DNA from: an uncultured Bacteroidaceae bacterium
Lineage (GTDB): Bacteria; Bacteroidota; Bacteroidia; Bacteroidales; Bacteroidaceae
NCBI GenBank assembly: GCA_905234745.1
Contig: CAJOJD010000006.1
Location: forward strand, 1-44,068
DNA: 44,068 nucleotides
Direction: 5' to 3'
The notes beneath the pieces are model-generated. The model was not told the origin of the DNA, did no database searches, and saw only the letters and a list, made by a program, of their open reading frames with translations. Position numbers and translations under genes: made by a program. Positions 17,058 through 27,003 of the stretch are shown here, piece after piece. The stretch's first letter is position 1. Every line of letters begins with the position of its first letter.

Positions 17058-19046
17058 TCAGAACTTGGCTATGAATTGTACCGATATGTCCTCCTTGTGA
17101 TTCGATTCTATACGCTGCTGCGCCGAACTTATCTCATCGCGGTCCAGGTAATACGTTCCGCCCGCTTTTATGTTCAGTTGTACGTTGTCTGACGGTTTGT
17201 ATTTGAGCGTCACGGCCAGCCGTCCTCCCTTGCCGTACAGGCTCATGAAGTTGTATGAATACCTGAGCCCGCTCTCATAGACCGATACCCGGCTGTCATA
17301 ACTCTGCGTGTAAAATGCGGCGGCAGTCAGGCTGGCGGTCAGTCTGTCCTTCAGGAAACTCCTGCTGAAGCTCTCAGTGAGGGCATAACCGTTGGATATG
17401 GGCTCGGCTATGAAATCATAACGTACATAAAACAGTTGGGTGCCCAGTTCCGCCCCGCCCTTGCAGCTGTGAGTCCAACGCAGACGGTAACGGCCTGTTA
17501 GCAGATACTCAAGTTGCCCGGTGTATTTACAGTCCTTCTGCTTGGCCTTGAAGCGTGCGGTTGCATAGAGTGCGTCATGCCGCCCTACCCGCCAATCGGC
17601 CTCCGTCCTCAGGTCCATCCCGTTACTCGGGGCCGATGCACCATACCTGGGTTCCGGGTGCATGAAGAAATCGGCATAACCTTTGAACGAGAGTTTGCGC
17701 CCGTTGTGTACGAACCCAGTAAGCAGGCCCGTCTCGTTCTGGACATCACCCTCGGCCATGGCATTGGAATGCAGCGCCCGGTACTCCGGACTGTAATACC
17801 GGAACACGGTATTGATGCTCCAACTTTTCGGCAAACGGTACGTTAGGGATGCTATTGAAGCAGGATGGGAATCCAGCACCGACAACTCGGCCGACAGTGA
17901 GTAACGCGAACGGTTGAGCGAACAGTCTGCCGATACGCCCATAAAGCGGTCCTGGCCCTTGTAGGGAAGTGACAGCCTTTCATATAAGGCCGTGGCTCCA
18001 TACTGCAGCCCGCGGAAACTGTAACGGACATTAGCCGCAAGCGTACTGAGCCTGATGTTATGTTTCTTGGAGATTTCCAGTCCGGTGCGGTGAAAGCCGT
18101 CTTCCTTGAAGGAGCTTATGACCGTATCGCCTTTGATCGTAGCATCCATGGGAGTTGATGCTGCCATGAGAGTGAATATGGTATGGTTCTTACCCAAAGC
18201 CAGACCCGCTCCCCTGAAATACCCGTACTCCTGCGTTGACGAGTGAGGCTTGAGTCCCTTGCTCTGACGGCTCATTGACGAGAGTGCCATATTCTTGCCC
18301 ACGCTGAATCCGCCTCCAAGCAACAAACCGTACCCTGCCTGCATCTTGAAGTTGCCCAATGCAAACTCTTTTACTATGCCTATATCCTTGATAAAGATAT
18401 AAGGTGAGCAGAAATCGAGGCCTTTTTCACCTGCATCCTTCTGAGCGGTTATCCCGAACCTTATCCGGTTATGCCAGTTGAAAGAGTAACGCAGGCTTTC
18501 GGACAGCTTGCCTCCTTTGTATACCCTGTTGGGATAACGCTCCAACTCCTCCGGAGAATGATATCGGAAACCGTCCCTCAGGTACAGCGGGATATCCGTA
18601 CGGACGGTCAGTTCACTGCGTCCGTTCCTTATCACATCGGCCAGTTTGATTATTTCCTTTTGAGGGGGCATATCGCCTGCATAGACAAAGTGACTCAGCA
18701 TCCTGCGGGTGGAGTAATCCAGACTGCCTGTAAGCTGCAGTTCGCCCAGTGTGAGCATCGGCCCGTGCATGTAAATGTAGGCGTGGATGTCCTCAATCTG
18801 CCGGTCGGTAAGGAACGGCAGCATGGAGAGTTCCTCACGTGTGGCGGTGTTGATGTTCAAGGGATCGGCATGCAGCGACTCGTACATATCGGCCAACTCC
18901 TGGAGCGCATCGGCCGGGAGTTCTTCATCGGACAGGAGTGTTTCAAGCACGCTGTCCCAATCGTTGGTTCCTGAAATTTGGGAGTAGACTGCCGCCATTG
19001 GATATGACAGCACTGCAAACCAGGAGATTAACAATCTCAATTTCAT
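17058..19046 (-). CDS. Helix-hairpin-helix protein with predicted outer-membrane beta-barrel
   Basis: A 662-residue exported protein of a Bacteroidota-specific type. A signal peptide covers residues 1-22 (ending YSQ). Residues 55-125 are a ComEA-like helix-hairpin-helix region (LNINTATREELSMLPFLTD, then LTLGELQLTG). The remaining 500 residues alternate polar and hydrophobic positions with many aromatic residues and end in phenylalanine (VQFIAKF), as outer-membrane barrels do. HhH modules usually bind DNA, so a barrel with a periplasmic HhH module could relate to DNA handling at the envelope, but this is speculation and the role is unknown. It lies upstream of the radical SAM and dacB genes on the same strand and diverges from the DUF4294 gene. 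Confidence 0.8.
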   Translation of the reverse strand: MKLRLLISWFAVLSYPMAAVYSQISGTNDWDSVLETLLSDEELPADALQELADMYESLHADPLNINTATREELSMLPFLTDRQIEDIHAYIYMHGPMLTLGELQLTGSLDYSTRRMLSHFVYAGDMPPQKEIIKLADVIRNGRSELTVRTDIPLYLRDGFRYHSPEELERYPNRVYKGGKLSESLRYSFNWHNRIRFGITAQKDAGEKGLDFCSPYIFIKDIGIVKEFALGNFKMQAGYGLLLGGGFSVGKNMALSSMSRQSKGLKPHSSTQEYGYFRGAGLALGKNHTIFTLMAASTPMDATIKGDTVISSFKEDGFHRTGLEISKKHNIRLSTLAANVRYSFRGLQYGATALYERLSLPYKGQDRFMGVSADCSLNRSRYSLSAELSVLDSHPASIASLTYRLPKSWSINTVFRYYSPEYRALHSNAMAEGDVQNETGLLTGFVHNGRKLSFKGYADFFMHPEPRYGASAPSNGMDLRTEADWRVGRHDALYATARFKAKQKDCKYTGQLEYLLTGRYRLRWTHSCKGGAELGTQLFYVRYDFIAEPISNGYALTESFSRSFLKDRLTASLTAAAFYTQSYDSRVSVYESGLRYSYNFMSLYGKGGRLAVTLKYKPSDNVQLNIKAGGTYYLDRDEISSAQQRIESNHKEDISVQFIAKF

Positions 19047-19118
19047 AGTATAATAGTATTAGAAACAAATGTTTTCCAAAGGATTGCCTCAAAAATAGGT
19101 GATTTTTGCGAGAATTGA

Positions 19119-19126
19119 TAATTTTG
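19119..19126 (+). promoter_or_regulatory. -7 promoter element for the DUF4294 gene
   Basis: TAATTTTG followed by CAGAT lies 5 bases before the ATG at 19132. If used, the transcript has a very short leader, and the more upstream ATG at 19099 could not be the start. Confidence 0.45.
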
Positions 19127-19131
19127 CAGAT

Positions 19132-19740
19132 ATGAAACGTATCATCATACTGTTGCTGACCATGGTTTTGTGCGTTCCTGCCTTTTGCACGGAGCCGGAG
19201 GATGACGACAAGCAGAAACGTGTGCTTGTGGCATTGGCTACCATCATTGACGGTGATACGGTGCCCACATTCGAGATGATGGAGGTTACCATCTACGGCA
19301 AGCGAATCTATCCTACCGCCCGCAAGCAGCGCAAATACGATAAACTGACCCGTAACGTACAGAAGATGTATCCCATTGCCCTTGAGGTGAAGGCCATACT
19401 CGTGGAGACATACCTTTACATGCAGACGCTGCAGGACGACAAGGCCCGTGAGGAGCATCTTGAGAAAGTTGAAAAAGGCGTTTGGGATCAGTATTATCCC
19501 ATAATGAAAAGATGCACCCTGTCACAGGGCAAGATCCTTATAAAACTCATTGACCGCGAATGTAACCAGACCAGTTTTGACCTGATCAAGGCATTCATCG
19601 GCGGTTTCAAAGCCAGATTCTATCAGTCATTCGCAGCTCTGTTCGGCGCCTCGCTCAAGAAGGAGTATGATCCCCAGCATGATGACGAGGATGCCATGAT
19701 TGAGGAAATCATCTGGATGATAGATAATGATATGCTGTAA
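19132..19740 (+). CDS. DUF4294 domain protein, exported
   Basis: A 202-residue protein typical of Bacteroidota. I place the start at 19132 (MKRIIILLLTMVLCVPAFC), which gives a signal peptide. The ATG at 19099 adds eleven polar residues and precedes the promoter-like TAATTTTG. The conserved core is DGDTVPTFEMMEVTIYGKR, then RKQRKYDKLTRNVQKMYPIA and KLIDRECNQTSFDLIKAF. The C terminus is acidic (DDEDAMIEEI). The family has no known function that I can name. The gene ends 2 bases before the first 31-bp palindrome, which separates it from ychF. Confidence 0.85.
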   Translation: MKRIIILLLTMVLCVPAFCTEPEDDDKQKRVLVALATIIDGDTVPTFEMMEVTIYGKRIYPTARKQRKYDKLTRNVQKMYPIALEVKAILVETYLYMQTLQDDKAREEHLEKVEKGVWDQYYPIMKRCTLSQGKILIKLIDRECNQTSFDLIKAFIGGFKARFYQSFAALFGASLKKEYDPQHDDEDAMIEEIIWMIDNDML

Positions 19741-19742
19741 AA

Positions 19743-19773
19743 TGACACAATGGGGTCAGACCCCTTTGTGTCA
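19743..19773. repeat. REP-like 31-bp palindrome, copy 1 (probable terminator)
   Basis: TGACACAATGGGG and CCCCTTTGTGTCA form a 13-bp stem with one T-T mismatch around TCAGA, followed by TTTTT. It starts 2 bases after the DUF4294 stop and ends just before the ychF promoter, so it can end one transcript before the next begins. Two near-identical copies occur at 21756 and 25861. Confidence 0.9.
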
Positions 19774-19780
19774 TTTTTAC

Positions 19781-19788
19781 TATCTTTG
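19781..19788 (+). promoter_or_regulatory. -7 promoter element for ychF-lgt
   Basis: TATCTTTG followed by CA lies 26 bases before the ychF ATG, directly after the first palindrome. Confidence 0.55.
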
Positions 19789-19814
19789 CACCGTTATTTC
19801 AAAAGTAGTATCAA

Positions 19815-20915
19815 ATGTCATTGCAATGCGGCATAGTGGGCCTGCCCAACGTAGGCAAATCCACCCTCTTCAACTGTCTGTCAAGTGCCAAGGCACAGGC
19901 AGCAAACTTTCCTTTCTGTACCATTGAACCCAACGTAGGAACCATCACCGTTCCCGATGAGCGCCTGACCAAACTGGCCGAGCTGGTTCATCCGGGCCGA
20001 ATAGTCCCCGCTACCGTCGAGATAGTCGATATAGCCGGACTGGTAAAAGGTGCCAGCAAGGGTGAGGGTCTGGGTAACAAGTTCCTGGGCAATATCCGCG
20101 AGTGCGATGCCATCATACACGTGCTCCGCTGCTTTGACGATGAGAACGTGACTCACGTTGACGGTACCGTCAATCCCGTCCGCGACAAGGAGATTATCGA
20201 TACTGAACTCCAGATCAAGGATCTTGAAACCATTGACCAGCGTCTGCAGAAGGTGGCCAAACAGGCTGCCGTAGGTGACAAGCAGGCCAAGATAGTATGC
20301 GATGTCCTTAACTCATACCGTGACGTTCTGCTGCAGGGCAAATCGGCCCGCACCGTTACCTTTGACTCAAAGGATGAGGAGAAGATAGCACATGACCTGT
20401 TCCTGCTCACCTCAAAACCCGTACTCTATGTCTGCAATGTTGATGAGGGCAGCGTAAAGACCGGCAACGCCTATGTGGAGCAGGTTCGTGAGGCCATCAA
20501 GGATGAGAACGCACAGCTTCTGGTGATTGCAGCCAAGACCGAAAGCGAGATTGCCGAACTGGAGAGTTATGAGGACCGCCAGATGTTCCTTGAGGAACTG
20601 GGTCTGGAGGAATCGGGCGTAAACCGTCTGGTGAAATCGGCCTTCAGTCTGCTTAATCTTGAGACATTCATCACCGCCGGCCCGATGGAGGTCAAGGCCT
20701 GGACATACCGCAAGGGATGGAAGGCTCCCCAGTGCGCAGGCGTAATCCATACCGATTTTGAGAAGGGCTTTATCCGTGCCGAGGTAATCAAGTACAATGA
20801 CTACATTGAGCTTGGTTCCGAAGCCGCAGTACGCGATGCCGGCAAACTCTATGTGGAGGGTAAGGATTATGTGGTTGAGGACGGTGACATAATGCACTTC
20901 CGTTTCAACGTATAA
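19815..20915 (+). CDS. ychF: Redox-regulated ATPase YchF (Obg-related)
   Basis: A 366-residue TRAFAC P-loop NTPase. The G1 motif is GLPNVGKST (residues 9-17), G3 is [17 protein letters not shown], and the G4 position reads NVDE rather than NKxD, the change that gives YchF/OLA1 its preference for ATP. A TGS domain fills the C terminus (about 280-366, ending DIMHFRFNV). YchF binds ribosomes and is linked to stress responses and leaderless translation. The length is normal. It is followed by lgt after 12 bases, so the two probably share a transcript. Confidence 0.97.
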   Translation: MSLQCGIVGLPNVGKSTLFNCLSSAKAQAANFPFCTIEPNVGTITVPDERLTKLAELVHPGRIVPATVEIVDIAGLVKGASKGEGLGNKFLGNIRECDAIIHVLRCFDDENVTHVDGTVNPVRDKEIIDTELQIKDLETIDQRLQKVAKQAAVGDKQAKIVCDVLNSYRDVLLQGKSARTVTFDSKDEEKIAHDLFLLTSKPVLYVCNVDEGSVKTGNAYVEQVREAIKDENAQLLVIAAKTESEIAELESYEDRQMFLEELGLEESGVNRLVKSAFSLLNLETFITAGPMEVKAWTYRKGWKAPQCAGVIHTDFEKGFIRAEVIKYNDYIELGSEAAVRDAGKLYVEGKDYVVEDGDIMHFRFNV

Positions 20916-20927
20916 ACCTTTTTGGAT

Positions 20928-21758
20928 ATGAACAGTTTTCTTGCAGTAATATGGAATCCGGACATTGAACTTTGCCGGATATTCGGGCTCCCCATCCGAT
21001 ACTACTCCCTTTTGTGGATGATAGGTCTGGTGGCCGCATACTTTATTGTCAAGAAACTCTATAGGGACCGCGGTATCAAGGATGAAACATACGAGCCTTT
21101 GTTCATTTACTGTTTCCTTGGAATCCTGATTGGAGCCCGTCTGGGTCACTGCATATTCTACGAACCCGAATACTACCTTTCCAGCGGCAAGCATTTCATA
21201 GAGATGCTGCTTCCCATACGCTTCTTGCCGCAGGGTGGCATCAAAATGGTAGGATACAGCGGACTGGCCAGTCACGGCGGTACCATCGGCATTATCATCG
21301 GCATGATCCTGTATTGCCGCAAATATAAGGTCAAGGTGCTGGAGTGCATCGATATGGTATGCGTGGCAACGCCGCTCACATCGGCCTGCATCCGCCTGGG
21401 TAACCTTATGAATTCCGAGATCGTGGGTAAGCCCACCGGCACTGACTGGGGTTTCATCTTTGTCCAGAACGGTGAGGATTTTGCTCGCCATCCGGCACAG
21501 CTCTACGAAGCAATCGCATACCTCATAATCTTTGCGGTGATAGTTCTTATTTACCGCAAGCACAAGGAAAAGATAGGTTCGGGATTCTACTTTGGATTCT
21601 GCATTGCCACCATCTTCATTTTCCGCTTCTTCATTGAGTTCTGCAAAGAGGTTCAGGTAGACTTTGAGCAGGGCATGGCTCTGGACATGGGCCAGATCCT
21701 TAGCATCCCCTTTGCCATCGGCGGCGTTTGGCTGATGCTCCACTCCCGCAAAAAATGA
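20928..21758 (+). CDS. lgt: Prolipoprotein diacylglyceryl transferase
   Basis: Lgt adds diacylglycerol from phosphatidylglycerol to the lipobox cysteine of prolipoproteins at the inner membrane, the first step in maturing lipoproteins such as the GH31 protein in this window. The protein has seven hydrophobic segments, the conserved GLASHGGTIG with the essential histidine (H116), and the signature RLGNLMNSEIVG. I start at the ATG at 20928 (MNSFLAVIWNP); a TTG two codons earlier is possible but unlikely. The stop codon TGA at 21756 is the first three bases of the second 31-bp palindrome, so insertion of that element probably set the present C terminus (HSRKK). Confidence 0.96.
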   Translation: MNSFLAVIWNPDIELCRIFGLPIRYYSLLWMIGLVAAYFIVKKLYRDRGIKDETYEPLFIYCFLGILIGARLGHCIFYEPEYYLSSGKHFIEMLLPIRFLPQGGIKMVGYSGLASHGGTIGIIIGMILYCRKYKVKVLECIDMVCVATPLTSACIRLGNLMNSEIVGKPTGTDWGFIFVQNGEDFARHPAQLYEAIAYLIIFAVIVLIYRKHKEKIGSGFYFGFCIATIFIFRFFIEFCKEVQVDFEQGMALDMGQILSIPFAIGGVWLMLHSRKK

Positions 21759-21792
21759 CACAAAGGGGTCAGACCCTATTGTGTTTTTTTTT
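21756..21792. repeat. REP-like 31-bp palindrome, copy 2, overlapping the lgt stop codon
   Basis: TGACACAAAGGGG, loop TCAGA, then CCCTATTGTGT followed by nine T residues. The stem has a G-T wobble and an A-A mismatch at the same place as the mismatch in copy 1. The first three bases are the lgt TGA. The stem and U-tract make a convincing terminator just before the gltS promoter. Confidence 0.9.
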
Positions 21793-21799
21793 ATCTTTG
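21792..21799 (+). promoter_or_regulatory. -7 promoter element for gltS-mutS
   Basis: TATCTTTG lies 24 bases before the gltS ATG and directly follows the T-tract of palindrome copy 2. Confidence 0.55.
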
Positions 21800-21823
21800 A
21801 AAGATATTTAAAACAGGAGAACT

Positions 21824-23242
21824 ATGCTGTTGTCTTCAAACGGTATTGCAGTGACATCGTTCGCTGCCCCCGAGGTGTGGAGCGCCCTCGTTCAGGTGTT
21901 TATCATTGCGCTGGCTGTGTTGGCAGGTAACATATTACGCCGCAAGGTCAAGATACTCCGCCGCAGCCTCATTCCATCGGCTCTTCTGGGCGGTCTCATC
22001 ATACTGCTGCTCAAGATGTGGGCCGATTTCAACGGAATCATTGACAAGCGCTTCATGGAGACGGTGACCTACCATGCACTTGCATTGGGCTTCATCGCAA
22101 TGTCTCTGCGTCCCTCAAAGGAGACCGACAGGGCCAATACCCGCACGGTTATCGATACCGGTACTCTGACAATAGGCACATACATCATTCAGGGAATAAT
22201 AGGTTTGCTCATTACCATCCCGATGTTCCTTTGGTGGCGCAATCCCGAAGCAGGCAATGATATCTTCTACTCCGGCGGTCTGCTGTTGCCCATGGGTTAC
22301 GGACAGGGCCCCGGCCAGGCTCTGAACTTTGGTACCATTTACCAGCTGGGTGCCGCTGATCAAGGCATCAGTTTCCACGGTATAGACTTTGGCCTTTCAA
22401 TCGCTGCCATCGGCTTCCTGGTTGGCAGTGTAGTTGGTGTGGTTTACATGAACATCCTGAACCGCAAAAAGAAACTCACCATTCACGAGAATATCAAAGA
22501 GAGCAAGCATACACTTAAGGACTACGAGCAGGAGAATGAGCTTCCGCACTCAGAGTCAGTAGACAAGCTGACCATCGTGGTAAGTATAGTATTGCTCACC
22601 TATTTCCTGGTATGGCTGCTTATGTCAGGCATCAACAGTCTGGATCTGGGTAACTTCGGCGAGAAAACTCTCAAGCCGCTGGTTTACGGATTCAACTTCT
22701 TCTGGGGCATCCTGTTCGGATCGCTTGTCAAGATCATAATCCGCGGACTGCGCAAGAAGGGCTGGATGACCCGCGAGTATCTGAACGAGTTCCTTCTGAA
22801 CCGTGTAAGCGGTATCAGCTTTGACATAATGATAGTGGCCGGAACCGCTGCCATCAGCTTTGAGAACCTCAAGGCCATCTGGCTGCCGCTTACCCTGGTC
22901 TGCATATTCGGTGCCCTAGCAACATTCCTGTATGTAAGATGGGTGTCATTCCGCATCTATCCCGATTACAAGTACGAGGGATTCTTCTCAATGTTCGGAA
23001 TGCTTACCGGTACCGCCAGCAACGGTATGATCCTGCTGCGTGAGATAGACCCGCGCTATCAGACTCCTGCAGCAAACAACCTTGTGCTGCAGAACATCCC
23101 GGCCATGATAATGGGATTCCCGGTATTGCTGTTGCTTGGTTTTGCTCCCAAGAGCCTCAACGCAACACTGATTACCTTAGGTGTTCTCTCTACCCTCTTC
23201 CTGGTAGCAACGTTGTTCCTGTTCCGTAAACGTAAAAAATAA
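21824..23242 (+). CDS. gltS: Sodium/glutamate symporter family protein (GltS-like)
   Basis: A 472-residue inner-membrane carrier with two halves of hydrophobic segments separated by a polar loop near residues 210-245 ([15 protein letters not shown]). Conserved segments include [17 protein letters not shown] in the first half and the related [18 protein letters not shown] in the second, the inverted-repeat pattern of this family, which imports glutamate with sodium. It is somewhat longer than the ~400-residue E. coli protein, so substrate identity is less certain than family. The stop overlaps the mutS start by one base (TAATG), showing translational coupling. Confidence 0.85.
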   Translation: MLLSSNGIAVTSFAAPEVWSALVQVFIIALAVLAGNILRRKVKILRRSLIPSALLGGLIILLLKMWADFNGIIDKRFMETVTYHALALGFIAMSLRPSKETDRANTRTVIDTGTLTIGTYIIQGIIGLLITIPMFLWWRNPEAGNDIFYSGGLLLPMGYGQGPGQALNFGTIYQLGAADQGISFHGIDFGLSIAAIGFLVGSVVGVVYMNILNRKKKLTIHENIKESKHTLKDYEQENELPHSESVDKLTIVVSIVLLTYFLVWLLMSGINSLDLGNFGEKTLKPLVYGFNFFWGILFGSLVKIIIRGLRKKGWMTREYLNEFLLNRVSGISFDIMIVAGTAAISFENLKAIWLPLTLVCIFGALATFLYVRWVSFRIYPDYKYEGFFSMFGMLTGTASNGMILLREIDPRYQTPAANNLVLQNIPAMIMGFPVLLLLGFAPKSLNATLITLGVLSTLFLVATLFLFRKRKK

Positions 23243-25863
23243 TGGCGCAGAACAAGTCCGAGGAAACTCCAATGATGAGGCAGTTCTACAGCCTCAAAGA
23301 GAAACATCCTGATGCCGTGCTCCTGTTCCGATGCGGTGACTTTTACGAGACATACGCACAGGACGCCGTCGAAGCCAGCCAGATTCTTGGCATAACCCTG
23401 ACCCGCCGCAACAACGGCAAGAACGGGGCTATGGCGCTTGAGATGGCGGGATTTCCTCATCATGCACTTGACGCCTATCTGCCCAAACTGATTCGTGCCG
23501 GCCGCCGTGTGGCCATCTGCGACCAGTTGGAAGATCCCAAACTTACCAAGACACTTGTAAAGCGCGGCATAACTGAACTTGTTACTCCCGGTGTCGCCAT
23601 GAGCGACAACGTACTGCAGAACAAGGAAAACAATTTCCTTGCAGCAGTTCACTTTGGCAAAGGCGCCTGGGGACTTTCGTTTCTGGACATATCCACCGGT
23701 GAGTATCTTATAGCCGAGGGCCCGGCCGACCATATAGACAAACTGCTTGCAAACTTTGCACCCAAGGAGGTGCTTATAGAGCGCGGCCGACGCCAGCAGT
23801 TCGGCCAGTCGTTCGGAACCCGATACTGCCTGCGCGAACTTGACGATTGGGTCTTTACCGATGACTTTGCACGCGAGCAGCTGAACCGCCATTTCAAGGT
23901 TCGTAACCTTAAGGGATTCGGCGTTGACCATCTGCGTAACGGTAAAGTTGCCGCAGGTGCCATATTGGAATATCTTGCAGAGACCCTGCACAACAACATA
24001 AGCCACATAACGTCAATCCGCATGATTGACGAGGAGCGTTACGTGCGCCTGGACAAGTTCACGGTCCGTAATCTGGAACTGATATCGGCCAACAGCGAGG
24101 ACGGTACGTCATTGCTCGATGTGATTGACCACACCTGCTCTCCTATGGGAGCACGCCTGTTGCGCCGCTGGATGCTCTTCCCGCTTAAGGATACATCGGC
24201 CATTAACCGTCGTCTGGATGTGGTTGACCATCTGTTCCGATATCCCGATACCGGTGATGCCCTGACCGAATCACTGCAACGTATGGGTGATGTGGAGCGA
24301 CTTATCTCAAAGGCTGCTGTCTGCCGCATCAACCCGCGTGAGGTTCTCAGCCTGGGTCAGGCCCTCAAACTGATGGAGCCCATCAAGATGATCTGCTCCG
24401 GATCAGAAAACAAACAACTGCAGGAGATAGGCGCTGGCATTGACCTATGCACTGAACTGCGTGAGGAGATTCTGCGTACCCTACGTCCCGATACCCCCAT
24501 GCTGGTAAGCAAGGGCGGCGTGATTGCCGATGGTGTAAATACCGAGCTTGACGAACTGCGCAGCATCGCTTACAGCGGCAAGGATTACCTGATGCAGATT
24601 CAGCAGCGCGAGGCTGAGATTACAGGCATTTCCAGCCTGAAGATTGCCTATAACAACGTATTCGGCTATTATCTCGAGGTTCGCAACACATTCAAGGACA
24701 AGGTGCCCGAGACCTGGATCCGCAAGCAGACCCTGGTCAATGCAGAGCGTTACATCACTCCTGAGCTAAAGGAGTATGAGGAGAAGATTCTGGGGGCCGA
24801 GGACAAGATTCTTGCACTTGAAACCCAATTGTTCGGTGAGTTGGCACAGTCCATTCTCAAATACGTACCCGCAATCCAGAACAATGCCGTTCTGATAAGC
24901 CAGTTGGACTGCCTGCTCTCATATGCCAAGGTATCACGTGAACGTAAGTATGTACGTCCAGTGGTGGACGAGAGCAATATAATTGACATTCATGAGGGCC
25001 GACATCCGGTAATCGAAACCCAGATGGCACCCGGCGACAGTTACATATCAAACAACGTCCTGATAGACAGCGACAGCCAGCAGATACTCATCATAACCGG
25101 TCCCAATATGGCCGGTAAATCGGCACTTTTGCGTCAGACCGCACTCATCACGCTGATGGCCCAGATGGGTTGTTATGTACCCGCCGAGAGCGCACGCATA
25201 GGAATGGTGGACCGCATATTCACCCGTGTGGGTGCCAGCGATAACATATCGGCCGGAGAATCAACGTTCATGGTCGAAATGACCGAGGCTGCAAGCATCC
25301 TGAACAACTTGACTCCCCGCAGTCTGGTACTCTTTGATGAACTTGGCCGCGGAACATCCACATATGATGGCATTTCCATTGCGTGGGCAATCGTTGAGTA
25401 TATTCACGAGCACCCATCGGCCCATGCCCGTACGCTTTTTGCAACTCACTATCATGAGCTGAATGAGATGGCCAAATCGTTCAGTCGTATACGCAATTAC
25501 AACGTATCGGTCCGTGAGGTTGACGGCAAAGTACTGTTCCTGCGCAAACTTGTACCGGGAGGCTCGGAGCACTCGTTCGGTATCCATGTGGCCGAGATGG
25601 CGGGAATGCCGCGCAGCATAGTGAAACGCGCCGGTTCAATTCTTAAGGAGATGGAAGAGAGCGGAAGCGGAAAGAGCATTTCACGTCCCAGCGTAGAGAC
25701 CGGTCAGCACCGTGAAGGCCTGCAGATGAGTTTCTTCCAGCTGGATGATCCCGTACTCTGTCAGATACGCGACCAACTGCTCTCAATTGATGTCAACAAC
25801 CTGACACCCATCGAGGCTCTGAACAAACTCAACGACATCAAGAAGATCCTGAAGGGAAAATGA
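23242..25863 (+). CDS. mutS: DNA mismatch repair protein MutS
   Basis: MutS recognises mismatches and starts their repair. The 873-residue protein has the mismatch-binding F-x-E motif in [11 protein letters not shown] near the N terminus, connector, lever and clamp domains, Walker [12 protein letters not shown] (from residue 620), Walker B in [15 protein letters not shown] and the H-loop FATHYHEL. The length is standard for MutS1, and the C terminus ends with the tetramerisation-type [18 protein letters not shown]. It is coupled to gltS. The stop codon is the first three bases of palindrome copy 3. No mutL is present in the window. Confidence 0.98.
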   Translation: MAQNKSEETPMMRQFYSLKEKHPDAVLLFRCGDFYETYAQDAVEASQILGITLTRRNNGKNGAMALEMAGFPHHALDAYLPKLIRAGRRVAICDQLEDPKLTKTLVKRGITELVTPGVAMSDNVLQNKENNFLAAVHFGKGAWGLSFLDISTGEYLIAEGPADHIDKLLANFAPKEVLIERGRRQQFGQSFGTRYCLRELDDWVFTDDFAREQLNRHFKVRNLKGFGVDHLRNGKVAAGAILEYLAETLHNNISHITSIRMIDEERYVRLDKFTVRNLELISANSEDGTSLLDVIDHTCSPMGARLLRRWMLFPLKDTSAINRRLDVVDHLFRYPDTGDALTESLQRMGDVERLISKAAVCRINPREVLSLGQALKLMEPIKMICSGSENKQLQEIGAGIDLCTELREEILRTLRPDTPMLVSKGGVIADGVNTELDELRSIAYSGKDYLMQIQQREAEITGISSLKIAYNNVFGYYLEVRNTFKDKVPETWIRKQTLVNAERYITPELKEYEEKILGAEDKILALETQLFGELAQSILKYVPAIQNNAVLISQLDCLLSYAKVSRERKYVRPVVDESNIIDIHEGRHPVIETQMAPGDSYISNNVLIDSDSQQILIITGPNMAGKSALLRQTALITLMAQMGCYVPAESARIGMVDRIFTRVGASDNISAGESTFMVEMTEAASILNNLTPRSLVLFDELGRGTSTYDGISIAWAIVEYIHEHPSAHARTLFATHYHELNEMAKSFSRIRNYNVSVREVDGKVLFLRKLVPGGSEHSFGIHVAEMAGMPRSIVKRAGSILKEMEESGSGKSISRPSVETGQHREGLQMSFFQLDDPVLCQIRDQLLSIDVNNLTPIEALNKLNDIKKILKGK

Positions 25864-25891
25864 CACAAAGGGGTCAGACCCTATTGTGTCA
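25861..25891. repeat. REP-like 31-bp palindrome, copy 3, between convergent genes
   Basis: Its left arm TGACACAAAGGGG is identical to copy 2, and its right arm CCCTATTGTGTCA completes the palindrome. It starts with the mutS TGA and ends 1 base before the stop of the threonine aldolase-like gene, so it fills the whole gap and can serve both strands as terminator. Confidence 0.9.
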
Positions 25892-25892
25892 T

Positions 25893-26915
25893 TTAAAGCT
25901 TGGATATGAACTCATCGATATCGGCGGCCGATGTGTTCCAACTGGTCACGAATCGGACCACACTCTGCTGCGGACCGCAGGGAGCCCAGATCTCGAACGA
26001 TGCAAACTTGCTGATGCGCTCAATCTCCTTTTTGGGAAGGCAGAAGAATTGCTGGTTGGTGGGAGAGTCCACATAAGGTGAAAAGCCTTTGGCAATCATT
26101 GCTTTCTTGAGTCTCAAAGCCTGTTGTACGGCATTGCCGGCTATTTCAAGATAGAGGTTGTCAGTAAACAGAGTGCTGAACTGTACACCCAGCAGACGGC
26201 CCTTGGCCAGCATAGCACCATGCTGCTTTACAAAGGTGAAGAAACGGGGCAACAACTCAGGATGAGCAGTAACAACAGCCTCACCGAACATAGCACCGAC
26301 CTTGGTTCCACCTATATAGAACACATCGCAAAGACGTGCTATATCCTTAAGCGTAACATCCTTTGATGCAGCCAGACCGTAACCCAGACGGGCACCATCC
26401 ATATAGAGAGGTATCTTGTACTTGTGGCAGACACGGCTCAAAGCCTCCAGTTCACCAAGTGAGTAAAGTGTGCCCCACTCTGTCGGGAAAGAAAGGTAAA
26501 GCGCACCCGGTGATACCATATGCTGATGGTTCTCGTTCTCATAGAACTCATTGAGGTAACGCTCAATATCATATGCCGCAACCTTGCCCTGATGTGAGGG
26601 AACAATCAGGATCTTGTGGCCCGATGACTCCACGGCGCCGGCCTCAAGGTTATTGATGTGGGCTACATCGGATGCCATAATGCCCTCATACTGGTGGAGC
26701 AGACCATCTATTACGGTTGCATTGGCCTGGGTTCCACCCACAAGGAAACGTACCAGCGCATCGGGACAGCCGCAAGCCTCGCGGATAAGGTCTGCAGCAC
26801 GACGGGTATAATCATCCTCGCCGTAACCTACCGTCTGTTCAAGATTGGTCTCAACAAGACGCTGCATCACCGTCGGATGCGCGCCCTCCATATAATCGGA
26901 ATCAAAATGAAGCAT
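25893..26915 (-). CDS. Low-specificity L-threonine aldolase-like PLP enzyme (beta-eliminating lyase family)
   Basis: A fold-type I PLP enzyme predicted to split threonine or related beta-hydroxy amino acids to glycine and an aldehyde. With the start at 26915 (MLHFDSDYMEGAHP) it has 341 residues, the usual length. H86 in DVAHINNLEAGAVE stacks on PLP, D173 in YMDGARLGYG binds the pyridine nitrogen, and K205 in YIGGTKVGA is the Schiff-base lysine. The frame is open up to an ATG at 26987, but that adds a hydrophobic run that lies upstream of the TACATTTG promoter element and is probably not translated. It diverges from the DUF362 gene. Confidence 0.9.
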   Translation of the reverse strand: MLHFDSDYMEGAHPTVMQRLVETNLEQTVGYGEDDYTRRAADLIREACGCPDALVRFLVGGTQANATVIDGLLHQYEGIMASDVAHINNLEAGAVESSGHKILIVPSHQGKVAAYDIERYLNEFYENENHQHMVSPGALYLSFPTEWGTLYSLGELEALSRVCHKYKIPLYMDGARLGYGLAASKDVTLKDIARLCDVFYIGGTKVGAMFGEAVVTAHPELLPRFFTFVKQHGAMLAKGRLLGVQFSTLFTDNLYLEIAGNAVQQALRLKKAMIAKGFSPYVDSPTNQQFFCLPKKEIERISKFASFEIWAPCGPQQSVVRFVTSWNTSAADIDEFISKL

Positions 26916-26935
26916 AATCATGAATTTTGTGAATG

Positions 26936-26943
26936 CAAATGTA
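26936..26943 (-). promoter_or_regulatory. -7 promoter element for the threonine aldolase-like gene
   Basis: On the minus strand TACATTTG followed by C fits TAnnTTTG. It lies 20 bases before the ATG at 26915, which supports that start over the one at 26987. Confidence 0.5.
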
Positions 26944-27003
26944 ATGATTATCCATTTCAAAAAGTAAATTCGCATCATAAACCACATTAATAAACTTACC
27001 GAT

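Noticed and set aside
20412-21761. Long minus-strand open frame of 449 codons opposite ychF and lgt
   Set aside because: It is the antisense of two well-recognised genes, matches no family, and arises from codon bias.
23059-24006. Minus-strand open frame of 315 codons opposite gltS and mutS
   Set aside because: Antisense shadow; the plus-strand genes carry all expected motifs.
26916-26987. Hydrophobic N-terminal extension of the threonine aldolase-like protein as a signal anchor
   Set aside because: The extension lies upstream of a good -7 element and such enzymes are cytosolic; the ATG at 26915 matches the family start.
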